From an uncultured Dysgonomonas sp. (lineage in GTDB: Bacteria > Bacteroidota > Bacteroidia > Bacteroidales > Dysgonomonadaceae), in assembly GCF_934668725.1 (NCBI RefSeq), contig NZ_CAKUOF010000025.1, positions 1-32,838 of the forward strand: 32,838 nt of DNA. Reading direction: 5' to 3'. The notes under the pieces are model-generated. The model worked only from the letters and a program-made list of their open reading frames with translations, was not told the DNA's origin and ran no database searches. Position numbers and translations under genes: made by a program. Below are positions 16,503-25,915 of the stretch, one piece after another. How positions within the stretch are numbered: the stretch's first letter is position 1; every line of letters begins with the position of its first letter.

Positions 16503-16741
16503 TTGTATAAGTATCACACAATAAAAGTACTGATTCATCAAGTTCTTTTAACTATTACCAAAGAAACAGCTAACAACCAAGAGAGAAATTACAGAATTCG
16601 TAACATTCTATAAGTTTTTTTGACAATGAATTAATTTTAGCCCCTATTTGATCTATTTCTCACCGTTGCATCGTCTTGATATACTCATCTTTGCTTTACC
16701 TTATCTTAATAAGTAAAATATTACAAATATCTAATTCCATT
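16503..16741. other. Leader region upstream of susC
   Basis: No gene is seen between the fimbrial terminator and the susC ATG. A weak promoter candidate is TTG at 16666-16668 with CATCTTTG at 16686-16693. It has one mismatch to TAnnTTTG and short spacing. No nearby sigma or anti-sigma gene is visible. Confidence 0.4.
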
Positions 16742-19700
16742 ATGAAAAAAAACAATTATGAAACTTTACAGAGAAGGCATAGAGCGAAAATACTGCACCG
16801 TTTTGCCTTCATTTTTGCCCTTATGTTCATCATTCCTTTAGCTTTATTTGCTCAGGAAAAAAGCATAACGGGACTGGTAACAGATTCCAAGACCGGCGAA
16901 CCCCTGATTGGCGTCTCAGTCACTATCGAAGGGACAACTACAGGCACTGTAACCGATATAGATGGAAAATTTGCTTTAAAAACACCGGCAAATTCTACTT
17001 TAAGATTAGTCTATATGGGTTATATTACACAAACCGTAAAGGTGGGTAATCAAAGTAATTTAAATATAAAATTATCCGAAGATACACAATTGCTGGACGA
17101 AGTGGTAGTCGTGGGTTTCGGAACGCAAAAAAAGGTAAACCTGACAGGAGCTGTAGGAACAGCTAATGCCAAAGACATTCAGGATCGTCCGGTAATGCTT
17201 GCAACACAGGCTCTGCAAGGGCTTGTACCGGGATTAAATATATCACAAAACAACGGTAGTTTAGAATCACGTGCAAAGATCAATATACGTGGTACAGGTA
17301 CTATTGCAGACGGTTCGACAAACTCTCCTTTAATATTAATTGATGGTATGGAAGGCGATATTAATGCGCTTAATCCTCAGGACATCGAGAATATTTCGAT
17401 TCTGAAAGATGCGTCTTCGTCGTCTATTTATGGATCGAGAGCTCCTTTCGGAGTTATACTTATTACCACTAAAAAAGGAACTATAGGAAAGACTTCTGTA
17501 AATTACAACAACAGTTTCCGATGGAACAAACCTCTTCTGCTTCCCCAAATGATGGATTCCTATACATTTGCAAATTATTTTAATGATGCAGCCTTAAATG
17601 GTGGGGGCACCGCCCACTTTAGCGATGCATGGCTCGCAAATATTTTAGCGTTTCAAAGAGGGGAAATAACAACATCGACGGTGCAAAACAGGAATAACAA
17701 CCGATGGGAAGAAGGTTTTGACCCGAATGGAGTTAACAACACAGGTGGTAATGACAATAGAGATTATTATAAAGAAATTTTCCGCTCCCGATCTATGGGG
17801 CAAGAACATAATCTGAGCATCAGCGGCGGCAACGAAAAAGTAACCTATTATACCTCGTTCAATATTTTGGCACAGGATGGGCTTATGCGATTCAATCAGG
17901 ATACTTACGACAGATATGCAGCCACAGCAAAGGTTGGATTCGACGCTGCTACTTGGGCTAGGGTTAATTATAGCAACCGGTTTATCCGCGATAAATATAA
18001 TCGTCCATCAGCAATGACCGATAACCTATTCGGAGATTTAGGGCGTCAGTCGTGGCCTACCCTACCCTTATATGATCCGAATGGATTCTTAATGCAGAGA
18101 ACGGCTTTAGCTTTGAGAGATGAAGGAAACGACAAAACAGAAACCGATAACCTTTACCAACAAATCCAATTTGTATTTGAACCAATTAAACATTGGAAAA
18201 CTTTTGCAGAAATAAATTACTCTATAAAAAATGCAAACCGCCATTGGGATAAGCAGGTAACTTATATGCATGACGTTGAGGGTAATCCATTTGTTTGGTC
18301 GAAAAACTCCAATGTGCATGAAGATCATTTGAAAGAAAATCAAATGGGAGTTAATCTCTATACCGAATATATTTATACGCTGAACAAGAATCATAATTTC
18401 AAAGGTATGCTAGGTGTTCAGTCGGAAAAGATGAAACAAACTAAATTCGGACTGCAAAGAGATGGGATCTTAGTACCGGGAATTAACGAAATAGATGGAA
18501 CCAGCGGAACGGACTACGATGGCAGGCCTGTAGTACCTTCGGTGAACGGATCAAGACAACGTTGGAGTACTTTCGGATATTTCACCCGTATCAATTATGA
18601 TTATCAAGGACGATATTTAGCTGAATTTAATTTAAGAAATGACGGCTCTTCTCGTTACAGAAGCGGTAACCGTTGGGTTTGGTCTCCATCATTTTCCCTG
18701 GGATGGAACATGGCTCAAGAAAATTTCTGGAAACCATTACAGGATGTTGTGGGAACATTAAAAATAAGAGGATCATACGGTCAACTGGCTAATCAGAATA
18801 CCGATAACTGGTATCCTACTTATGCTGCCATGACAGTAAAAGCTTCGGAAGGTGCATGGATGCAAAATGGAATTAAGCCTAACGTATCATGGGCACCGTT
18901 TACTCTTATTAACCAAGATCTTACATGGGAGAAGATTAGAACAACAAACATCGGTCTCGATTTTGGATTATTTAATAACAGATTAACCGGATCTTTTGAT
19001 TATTTCGTCCGCGAAACTAGAGATATGTTAGGTCCTGCACCCGAAAGACCTGCCATTCTGGGTGTTGGTGTACCCAAAGCCAACAACACAGATTTAGAAG
19101 ACAAAGGATTTGAACTCTTAATTTCATGGCAAGACCGGCTAAACAACGGATTAGGTTATGGTATAAGATTTACATTGGCCGATTATCAGACCAAGATCAA
19201 GAGATATCCAAATATTACAGGCAGCCTCGGAACTTATAATGCTGGACGTAAGATGGGCGAATTGTGGGGTTACGAAACAATAGGTATAGCTAAAACCCAA
19301 GCTGAAATGGATGCACATTTGGCTACTCTTTCTAAAGGTGGACAAGATGCTCTTGGCAATCAGTGGGGAGCGGGTGATATTATGTATAAAGACCTCAATG
19401 GTGATGGTAAAATCAATAACGGCAGTAATACGTTGGAAGACCACGGGGATCTTAAAGTTATTGGAAATACAACCCCTCGTTATCAGTTTGGATTCGAATT
19501 TACAGCAGACTGGAAAGGTTTCGATATGAGAGCATTCTTTCAGGGAATCTTAAAGCGTGATTTTTGGAATGGTAACTATTTCTTCTGGGGTGCTTACGGT
19601 GGAGGAGATAAACAAACAGATACAGGAGGTAGCGGTATGTGGTGGTCAACTGGATTTACACAACATCAGGACTATTTCAGAGACGAAAATACCAACTCGG

Positions 19701-20035
19701 TAGTAAACGGGGTGAATGATGTAAACCTCAATTCGTATTATCCAAGACCGCTCTTTAATTCGAGTAAAAATACAAAAAGACAAACCGGCTATTTACAAGA
19801 CGCTTCGTATATACGCTTAAAGAATCTACAATTGGGCTATACACTACCAAGTAATATGTCAAAGAAACTTCATATTGCAAAACTCAGAGTATATGTTTCG
19901 GGCGAAAACTTATGGACAAAAACAGATATGGCAGAGATGTTCGATCCCGAAACAGTTGATGGAGGATGGGGCAATAGTGGAAATGTATACCCCTTGTCTA
20001 AAGTATTAGCATTTGGTTTGAATATTAATTTTTAA
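16742..20035 (+). CDS. SusC-like TonB-dependent outer-membrane transporter
   Basis: Imports oligosaccharides or other ligands across the outer membrane with its SusD lid, using TonB energy. The protein is 1097 residues from ATG 16742. A signal segment ends LFAQ (about residue 38), then comes a carboxypeptidase-regulatory-like domain (about 40-115, SITGLVTDSKTGEPLIGVSV), a TonB-box-like EVVVVGFGTQKK, and a plug domain (about 130-245, with IRGTGTI, PLILIDGMEGDI and DASSSSIYGSRAP). A long beta-barrel follows, ending AFGLNINF. There is no STN domain, so control by a FecR/sigma pair is unlikely. A TTG-started extension of 22 codons is possible in frame, but the ATG gives the normal signal peptide. 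SusD follows after 11 bp. The substrate is not predictable. Confidence 0.95.
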   Translation: MKKNNYETLQRRHRAKILHRFAFIFALMFIIPLALFAQEKSITGLVTDSKTGEPLIGVSVTIEGTTTGTVTDIDGKFALKTPANSTLRLVYMGYITQTVKVGNQSNLNIKLSEDTQLLDEVVVVGFGTQKKVNLTGAVGTANAKDIQDRPVMLATQALQGLVPGLNISQNNGSLESRAKINIRGTGTIADGSTNSPLILIDGMEGDINALNPQDIENISILKDASSSSIYGSRAPFGVILITTKKGTIGKTSVNYNNSFRWNKPLLLPQMMDSYTFANYFNDAALNGGGTAHFSDAWLANILAFQRGEITTSTVQNRNNNRWEEGFDPNGVNNTGGNDNRDYYKEIFRSRSMGQEHNLSISGGNEKVTYYTSFNILAQDGLMRFNQDTYDRYAATAKVGFDAATWARVNYSNRFIRDKYNRPSAMTDNLFGDLGRQSWPTLPLYDPNGFLMQRTALALRDEGNDKTETDNLYQQIQFVFEPIKHWKTFAEINYSIKNANRHWDKQVTYMHDVEGNPFVWSKNSNVHEDHLKENQMGVNLYTEYIYTLNKNHNFKGMLGVQSEKMKQTKFGLQRDGILVPGINEIDGTSGTDYDGRPVVPSVNGSRQRWSTFGYFTRINYDYQGRYLAEFNLRNDGSSRYRSGNRWVWSPSFSLGWNMAQENFWKPLQDVVGTLKIRGSYGQLANQNTDNWYPTYAAMTVKASEGAWMQNGIKPNVSWAPFTLINQDLTWEKIRTTNIGLDFGLFNNRLTGSFDYFVRETRDMLGPAPERPAILGVGVPKANNTDLEDKGFELLISWQDRLNNGLGYGIRFTLADYQTKIKRYPNITGSLGTYNAGRKMGELWGYETIGIAKTQAEMDAHLATLSKGGQDALGNQWGAGDIMYKDLNGDGKINNGSNTLEDHGDLKVIGNTTPRYQFGFEFTADWKGFDMRAFFQGILKRDFWNGNYFFWGAYGGGDKQTDTGGSGMWWSTGFTQHQDYFRDENTNSVVNGVNDVNLNSYYPRPLFNSSKNTKRQTGYLQDASYIRLKNLQLGYTLPSNMSKKLHIAKLRVYVSGENLWTKTDMAEMFDPETVDGGWGNSGNVYPLSKVLAFGLNINF

Positions 20036-20046
20036 TTTGATTACTC

Positions 20047-22083
20047 ATGAAACTGTATAACTATATAACAAAGCTTTGTGCCGGTATAATTGTATCTACA
20101 TTATTTTTTGCTTGTACCGAGGACCTGAACCAGACTCCCATGTCGACCATTCCACCCGAAATATTTTTCGAGTCCGAATCGCAACTCGAGTCATATGTCA
20201 ATAACCTGTACGCTCCCCGTAATAAATGGAACAACGGAAACGATCAGGAATTTGATGTGCATGGCAACTGGAGCTTCGGTACATTCGGACTTGATAACAA
20301 TACCGATAATATGAATAATAAAACTTCGGCTAACCACTTTATCCCCGGAGAATGGAGAGTCGATCAGACCGGAGGTGAATGGGCATTTGAATTTATCTAC
20401 AAGTGTAATTACTTTTTGAAATATGCACAAGAAAAACTCGATGCAGGCAAAATAACTGGAACGAGGGCAAATATAGATCAATCTTTTGGAGAAGTTTATT
20501 TCTTCAGGGCATTTGAATATTTCAAGAAATTACAAAGGGTCGGCGATTTTCCGATTGTAACCGAACCTCTTCCCAACGAAATGAACCCACTTATTGAGGC
20601 TAGTAAAAGACAACCCCGCACAGAAGTTGCTAAATTTATTCTTGCTGACTTAGATAAAGCCATTTCTTTATTGAAAGACGACCCCGATGGTGGTAGAAAA
20701 AACCGCATATCGAAATATGCCGCCTATATGCTTAAATCGAGAGTTGCCTTATATGAAGGTACATGGATGAAGTATTTCCAAGGAACTGCATTCGTGCCGG
20801 GTGGATCGGGCTGGCCCGGTGCTTCAAAAGAGTATAACAAGAACTATACTATTGCCAATTACAGTGAGGTAATGAATAACTTTTTTCAGCAATGTATGGA
20901 TGCGTCTAAGATTGTAGCTGATAGATTTCCTCTGGTAAATAACAACGGGATTCTTCAACAAACAGTATCCGACCCCGAAAACCCATACCTCAATATGTTT
21001 GCTGCTACAGATTTGAAAGGTTATTCGGAAGTTATTCTATGGAAACAATACGACAGGGGACTAGGTATCACACATAATGTGCCCATTGCTGCACAGACAG
21101 GCGGATATGTAAATGGTTTAACAAGAGGGTATGTAGACAATTTCCTTTTGGATAACGGAAAGCCTATATATGCGGATCCTGCAAGATATACAGGCGACAA
21201 TTACATTGCTGATGTTAGAAAAAACAGGGATGGACGTTTATGGTTATTTTTAAAAGAACCAAAACAAAAGAACTTATTATTCAATACCGAAAATGCAGGT
21301 CGTGCCAATCCAGTTGAAGCTTACCCCAATATTACCTCATCTAATGCCGAAGTTGGCTATGGTACAGGCTATGCTATTCGCAAGGGCGGAACTTTCGATG
21401 GTGCTCAATTGACCGATAACGGTGGGTGTTATACCGGATCTATTGTATTCAGATCGGCTGAAGCTTGTTTAAATTATATTGAAGCCAATTATGAAAAAAA
21501 CAGCTCTCTCGATGGAACTGCTACTCAATATTGGAAAAATCTAAGAGACCGTGCCAAAGTTAACAATGACTTCAATGCAACCATTGCAGCTACCGATATG
21601 AGTAAAGAAGCTCTTAACGATTGGGGGGCATATTCTGCCGGACAGCTTATTTCGCCTACTCTTTACAATATTCGAAGAGAACGCCGCTCTGAACTGATGG
21701 CTGAAGGACTAAGAATGGCTGATTTAAGGAGATGGAGATCGTTAGATCAATTAATTATCAAACCTTATCACCTCGAAGGCATGAAGCTCTGGGGACCTAT
21801 GAAAGCTTGGTATGTGGACGACAAAGGTGTTTCAATTCTGAAATATGGAGTGGTAGATGCCAATGTGAGTGCTCCCGACCAAAGTATTTACCTAAGACCT
21901 CAGGAAATAAATCCGAACTCTTTAGTTTTAAAACAAGGTGGATGTAAGTGGGCAATGGCGCATTATCTTTATCCGATAGCCATACAGCATTTTCTTATTA
22001 CGGCAAATGGCTCTGTAGACAGTTCGCCGATATATCAGAATCCGTATTGGCCTACTACTGCTAATGAAGGTGCAATTCAATAA
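20047..22083 (+). CDS. SusD-like outer-membrane lipoprotein (RagB/SusD family)
   Basis: Surface ligand-binding partner of the preceding SusC. The 678-residue protein has a lipoprotein signal with C23 (FFAC) and the TPR-rich SusD fold. Visible elements are YFFRAFEYFKKLQRVGDFPIV near 155, ADLDKAISLLKDD near 200, AYMLKSRVALYEGTW near 230, and the RRERRSELMAEGLRMADLRRWRSL element near 550. It is longer than the usual 500-580 residues, with inserted loops in the middle region, which suggests a large or unusual ligand. It forms a two-gene operon with susC and is closed by a strong terminator. No hydrolase is within the unit. Confidence 0.93.
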   Translation: MKLYNYITKLCAGIIVSTLFFACTEDLNQTPMSTIPPEIFFESESQLESYVNNLYAPRNKWNNGNDQEFDVHGNWSFGTFGLDNNTDNMNNKTSANHFIPGEWRVDQTGGEWAFEFIYKCNYFLKYAQEKLDAGKITGTRANIDQSFGEVYFFRAFEYFKKLQRVGDFPIVTEPLPNEMNPLIEASKRQPRTEVAKFILADLDKAISLLKDDPDGGRKNRISKYAAYMLKSRVALYEGTWMKYFQGTAFVPGGSGWPGASKEYNKNYTIANYSEVMNNFFQQCMDASKIVADRFPLVNNNGILQQTVSDPENPYLNMFAATDLKGYSEVILWKQYDRGLGITHNVPIAAQTGGYVNGLTRGYVDNFLLDNGKPIYADPARYTGDNYIADVRKNRDGRLWLFLKEPKQKNLLFNTENAGRANPVEAYPNITSSNAEVGYGTGYAIRKGGTFDGAQLTDNGGCYTGSIVFRSAEACLNYIEANYEKNSSLDGTATQYWKNLRDRAKVNNDFNATIAATDMSKEALNDWGAYSAGQLISPTLYNIRRERRSELMAEGLRMADLRRWRSLDQLIIKPYHLEGMKLWGPMKAWYVDDKGVSILKYGVVDANVSAPDQSIYLRPQEINPNSLVLKQGGCKWAMAHYLYPIAIQHFLITANGSVDSSPIYQNPYWPTTANEGAIQ

Positions 22084-22100
22084 CTAAGTATATTACATAA

Positions 22101-22146
22101 ACAAAAGAAGAGAGGCTTTACAATTGTAAAGCCTCTCTTCTTTTGT
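22101..22146. terminator. Bidirectional terminator between susD and tRNA-Arg
   Basis: A perfect 23-bp inverted repeat with arms 22101-22123 and 22124-22146. The core GAGAGGCTTTAC/GTAAAGCCTCTC is flanked by A-rich and T-rich ends. It lies 17 bp after the susD stop and 8 bp past the end of the leftward tRNA, so it can end both transcripts. Confidence 0.92.
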
Positions 22147-22154
22147 TTCAAATG

Positions 22155-22226
22155 TGATCCCGAAGGGAATCGAACCCCCATCATAGGAACCGGAATCCTA
22201 CGTTTTATCCATTAAACTACGGGACC
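22155..22226 (-). tRNA. tRNA-Arg (anticodon CCG)
   Basis: The 72-nt minus-strand cloverleaf was folded by eye. The acceptor pairs GGTCCCG with CGGGATC plus discriminator A. The D stem is GTTT/AAAC. The anticodon stem TAGGA/TCCTA encloses loop TTCCGGT, giving anticodon CCG, which reads CGG. The T arm has loop TTCGATT. No CCA is encoded. A TACTTTTG -7 box (22251-22244) lies about 18 nt upstream and the shared terminator lies directly downstream. Confidence 0.95.
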
Positions 22227-22243
22227 ATTATACAATTCGTTTG

Positions 22244-22251
22244 CAAAAGTA
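22244..22251 (-). promoter_or_regulatory. -7 box of the tRNA-Arg promoter
   Basis: TACTTTTG on the minus strand fits TAnnTTTG, 18 nt before the 5' end of the tRNA. No clear -33 TTTG is present at the expected distance. Confidence 0.55.
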
Positions 22252-22370
22252 TAAAAATATTTAGAATTCGATTTACTATTTACAGGATTCTATCTTTTTA
22301 AACACACTAAATTAATTATTGACATCCATTATTGACATAAAAGCCTAGTTTATATTTATCCTATTATTTA

Positions 22371-22378
22371 TATCTTTG
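22371..22378 (+). promoter_or_regulatory. -7 box of the ung promoter
   Basis: TATCTTTG matches TAnnTTTG exactly and lies 28 nt before the ung ATG. The -33 position (about 22347-22352, AGTTTA) is only a partial match. Confidence 0.6.
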
Positions 22379-22406
22379 TCAAAGTCATCAAAAATATCAC
22401 ACAACT

Positions 22407-23069
22407 ATGGATGTTAAAATTGAAGAGTCTTGGAAAAAACAATTACAAAACGAGTTTGAAAAGGATTATTTTATAAATCTCACCAATTTCATAAGGAATG
22501 AGTATCAAACAAAACAAATATTTCCTCCTGCTAAATTAATCTTCAATGCTTTCGAACATACTCCTTTTGATAAAGTAAAAGTCGTAATTCTGGGGCAAGA
22601 TCCATACCATAACGACGGGCAGGCACATGGGCTCTCGTTTTCGGTTAATGATGGTATACAATTTCCTCCTTCATTGATTAATATATTCAAAGAAATAAAT
22701 AGCGATTTAGGTATTCCGATTCCCAAATCGGGAAATCTGACACGGTGGGCAGATCAGGGAGTTCTGCTACTCAATGCTACATTGACAGTACAAGCTCATC
22801 AGGCAGGCTCGCACCAAAACAAAGGATGGGAGAATTTTACTGATGCAGCCATTAAGAAACTGGCAGATGAGAGAGAAAATATTGTATTTCTATTATGGGG
22901 ATCATATGCTCAAAAGAAAGCGGCGTTTATCGACAGTAATAAACACCTCATTTTAAAATCGGTACACCCTTCTCCCCTATCGGCACACAGAGGCTTTTTC
23001 GGGAATAAGCAGTTTAGCCAAATCAATGACTATCTAACATCGAAAGGTCTGACACCTATTCAATGGTAA
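22407..23069 (+). CDS. ung: Uracil-DNA glycosylase, family 1
   Basis: Removes uracil from DNA in base excision repair. The 220-residue protein has all the family 1 motifs: GQDPYHNDGQAHGLSFSV with catalytic D65 and H68, the uracil-binding N123 in LLLNATLTV, and HPSPLSAHRGFFG with H187. Length and N-terminus are normal for bacterial Ung. It has its own -7 box. The Sel1-repeat gene starts 42 bp after the stop with no terminator between, so read-through is possible, but a functional link is not implied. Confidence 0.97.
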   Translation: MDVKIEESWKKQLQNEFEKDYFINLTNFIRNEYQTKQIFPPAKLIFNAFEHTPFDKVKVVILGQDPYHNDGQAHGLSFSVNDGIQFPPSLINIFKEINSDLGIPIPKSGNLTRWADQGVLLLNATLTVQAHQAGSHQNKGWENFTDAAIKKLADERENIVFLLWGSYAQKKAAFIDSNKHLILKSVHPSPLSAHRGFFGNKQFSQINDYLTSKGLTPIQW

Positions 23070-23111
23070 AATATAAAATTCAACACAATAAAAATTTAAA
23101 ATAAAACAAAT

Positions 23112-25715
23112 ATGTTCGGATTCTTCAAAAGAAAAAATAAAGATAACGGAGCAAGCAAAGAGCAGGCTGTGCGAACGGAAGTTTCATCACAGGGAAGTAT
23201 AGAAGATCAATATAAAAGCCTATTGAATAATCACAGAAGCAATCTTTCTGAAATATCAATTGTTGCTCAAAAGTATATAGATAAAGATAATTATACGGAT
23301 AAAAATGAATGGCTGGATGCTTTAGCTATTTGTGATATTGCTCTACAAGAGAACAAAGTCGATAATACGATCAAAGAACTTTACCGTCAGATATATACCC
23401 GTAACTGGAACAAATATGTATCGATGGAATATAACGACACTGATTATAAGTATTGGTTCAACCTGAATAAAGATATCAATGACCGTTTTATTAAAATTGG
23501 TCATACCAGAGGTTATTGCGAACAAGCCGATTTATACGGATCGGCTCGCAGGGGATACCGCAATTTAGAAAAGAAAATCGAATATCTAAAAGAAGGAGTT
23601 AAAGCCGAAGATCCTGCTTCATTAGGCGACTATGGATATGGATTATATCTAGGTTTGCCTGAATACGGCAAAGAAAATAAAGAGGAAGGCCGTAAATTGG
23701 TAGAACGCTCTATCGAATTAGGTTATGAATCAGCAGAAATACTTTTACTGTATATTGATTTTTATGATACTGATCTCGATCAAAGTATACTGCTTCAACG
23801 TATAAACGAATATATAGAGAAGACAGAATCAGAAAACCGTAAACCCTATCATCTTTTGGCTGATTTTTATCTGAGGAAAGAAAACGATTTGGATAAGGCT
23901 GTCGAAGTTATGAAAAAAGGAATAGCAGTGGGAGGTCATTACTGTGAATACCTTTTGGGGATGAATTATCTGAACGGAAGAATAGAGAATGCAGATAAAA
24001 ATGAAGGAATAAGACTTCTCGAAAGTGCATACAGCTATCACACGGTATATGCAGCTAATTTCCTAGGACAGTATTATAATTTTGGAAATGATGAAAATAC
24101 ATCCATCGAAAAAGCTATTCTATGGCACGAAAAAGCTGCATTATATTGTTACCCTGAATCGTCATTCGAGTTAGCTTGTATTTATTTATACAACGAAAAC
24201 CTAAAAGATATACAAAAAGGTTTAGCTTATCTGGATCAGGCTATTGAAGACGGAAGCCCCAGAGGTTTAGCCGAAAAAGCTTATCTGATGTTGGAAACCG
24301 AAATATTACCGACCAATATAGATGAAGCTAAACAACTTCTCGAAAAAGCTATGGACATGGGCAACGAATATGCTCCTTACCGTTTAGGCTTAGGCTACCA
24401 AAATGCAGAATTTGTTGCTGAACCAGACTATAAGAAAGCTCTAGAATTATTTGAGCTGGGAGCCGAAAGAAACCATTTGTACAGTATCGAATTAGCCGGT
24501 AACTATTATCGTGTAGGCGTTGGAGGCGACGATGAAGTATCTGCAGAAAAAGCGGTCAAATATCTTACGCGAGCCATCGAAATGGGATCTAACTATGCTC
24601 GTGTAGAGCTTGCTTTTTGCCATGAAGCAGGTTTTGGAGTAGAACAAGACTATCAAAAAGCATTCGACCTGTATCAAGAAGCCGCAGCAAATAATTACCC
24701 GTATGCCAATACCAAAATGGCGGTATATTACGAAGATGGTATATTAGGAGAAGAGAATACAGCCGAAGCATTCAATAATTATAAGATTGCAGCCGAAGCA
24801 GGTATTCCCGATGCCATGTATCACTTGGGACGTTACTATAAATATGCAGTAGGAATACCCGAAAACCCCGAAGAGGCTCTTAAACTTTTCAATCAAGCCG
24901 CCGAAGCAAATAGTGCCCCCGGGCTTACCGAATTGGCTATCTGCTACGAGCAAGAATACGGAGGTTTAGAGTTCGATGCTTCTAAAGTTCTGCATTACAT
25001 GTCCAGAGCCGCCGAAATGGGATATACTTATGCCCAATACAAACTGGGATCGTATTACTATTACGGATTGGTCGAAACCGATCTGAATAAGGCTATCGAA
25101 TGGTACACAAAAGCCTACGAACAAGGTTATCCTTATGCTGCACTTATGTTGGGAGAATACTACCTGTACAATATGGGAGGTGGCGAAACCGAATACGATA
25201 AAGCATTCGGATACTTTAAGTTTGCAGAAGAGCAAAACGTGATTTCTGAAGGTCTCGGCGTTTGTTATGAATATGGATTAGGTGTTGAAGAAAACGAAAC
25301 CGAAGCATTCAAGTACTATACTTTAGCAGCTAATGACAATTATACGGCTGCAAAATATCGCTTAGGATTGTGCTACAGATACGGGCGTGGTACAACCGAA
25401 AACCTCACGGACGCTTATCGCTGGTTGTCCGATGCGGCTCAAAACGGCAACTACAATGCTCAGTACGAAACGGCAATGATGTTATTAAACGGCGAAGGTG
25501 TCAGCATGGATCAGCAACAGGCCATACAAATGTTGACTAAAATAGCCGAAGAAGATCACGACTATGCTCAATTCGAATTGGGTAACTGCTATTTAACCGG
25601 AAAAGGTGTAGCCGAAGACGAAGTACAGGCTATGTACTGGTATCAGAAAGCTGCCGATAACGGAAACGAGCAAGCTCAGAAACTAACCGGAAAAAGAGAA
25701 CGTCGAAAAAGATAA
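23112..25715 (+). CDS. Large Sel1-like repeat (SLR/TPR-like) protein
   Basis: The 867-residue protein has no signal peptide. It starts MFGFFKRKNK, a short basic-aromatic N-terminus, followed by a divergent helical region to about residue 170. Degenerate Sel1-like repeats of about 36 residues then run nearly to the end, with the recurring pattern A..W..KAAE.G...A.Y.LG..Y..G.G, roughly sixteen or more units. The C-terminus is strongly basic (GKRERRKR). SLR proteins are cytoplasmic or envelope scaffolds for protein complexes, and the specific partner is unknown. The next gene is an HSP90-family ATPase on the same strand, separated by a terminator-like hairpin. Codon use looks like that of its neighbours, with no sign of transfer. 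Confidence 0.85.
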   Translation: MFGFFKRKNKDNGASKEQAVRTEVSSQGSIEDQYKSLLNNHRSNLSEISIVAQKYIDKDNYTDKNEWLDALAICDIALQENKVDNTIKELYRQIYTRNWNKYVSMEYNDTDYKYWFNLNKDINDRFIKIGHTRGYCEQADLYGSARRGYRNLEKKIEYLKEGVKAEDPASLGDYGYGLYLGLPEYGKENKEEGRKLVERSIELGYESAEILLLYIDFYDTDLDQSILLQRINEYIEKTESENRKPYHLLADFYLRKENDLDKAVEVMKKGIAVGGHYCEYLLGMNYLNGRIENADKNEGIRLLESAYSYHTVYAANFLGQYYNFGNDENTSIEKAILWHEKAALYCYPESSFELACIYLYNENLKDIQKGLAYLDQAIEDGSPRGLAEKAYLMLETEILPTNIDEAKQLLEKAMDMGNEYAPYRLGLGYQNAEFVAEPDYKKALELFELGAERNHLYSIELAGNYYRVGVGGDDEVSAEKAVKYLTRAIEMGSNYARVELAFCHEAGFGVEQDYQKAFDLYQEAAANNYPYANTKMAVYYEDGILGEENTAEAFNNYKIAAEAGIPDAMYHLGRYYKYAVGIPENPEEALKLFNQAAEANSAPGLTELAICYEQEYGGLEFDASKVLHYMSRAAEMGYTYAQYKLGSYYYYGLVETDLNKAIEWYTKAYEQGYPYAALMLGEYYLYNMGGGETEYDKAFGYFKFAEEQNVISEGLGVCYEYGLGVEENETEAFKYYTLAANDNYTAAKYRLGLCYRYGRGTTENLTDAYRWLSDAAQNGNYNAQYETAMMLLNGEGVSMDQQQAIQMLTKIAEEDHDYAQFELGNCYLTGKGVAEDEVQAMYWYQKAADNGNEQAQKLTGKRERRKR

Positions 25716-25795
25716 GAGACTGCAAGCCTTTTTATTTATCTTACAAATCGATAAAATATCGTGTATAACTTAATTAACATTTCGAATACATCTAA

Positions 25796-25827
25796 AATTG
25801 GGTACTGTTGAAAAACAGTATCCAATT
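25796..25827 (+). terminator. Hairpin between the Sel1-repeat and HSP90 genes
   Basis: Arms 25796-25809 and 25814-25827 form a 14-bp stem with one G-T wobble closed by a GAAA tetraloop. The tail (ATTGTTTAAATTT) is only moderately T-rich. It is probably a terminator for the Sel1-repeat gene, possibly leaky, leaving an 88-bp leader for the HSP90 gene. Confidence 0.65.
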
Positions 25828-25915
25828 ATTGTTTAAATTTGCAATGTATGATTGTAATCTTTTAAGTCTTAATGAATCTCACTTTATCTGAATGGATTAC
25901 AACAAAAAATAAATA

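Noticed and set aside
16676..16741. TTG-initiated N-terminal extension of SusC
   Set aside because: It adds a second hydrophobic stretch before the normal signal peptide and overlaps the likely promoter region. ATG 16742 gives a standard SusC N-terminus.
22155..22226. Other tRNA isotype
   Set aside because: The anticodon stem-loop folds unambiguously with CCG at positions 34-36, which specifies arginine.
25796..25827. Riboswitch or regulatory RNA upstream of the HSP90-like gene
   Set aside because: It is a single simple stem with a GAAA tetraloop and no further conserved structure, so a terminator for the preceding gene is the simpler reading.
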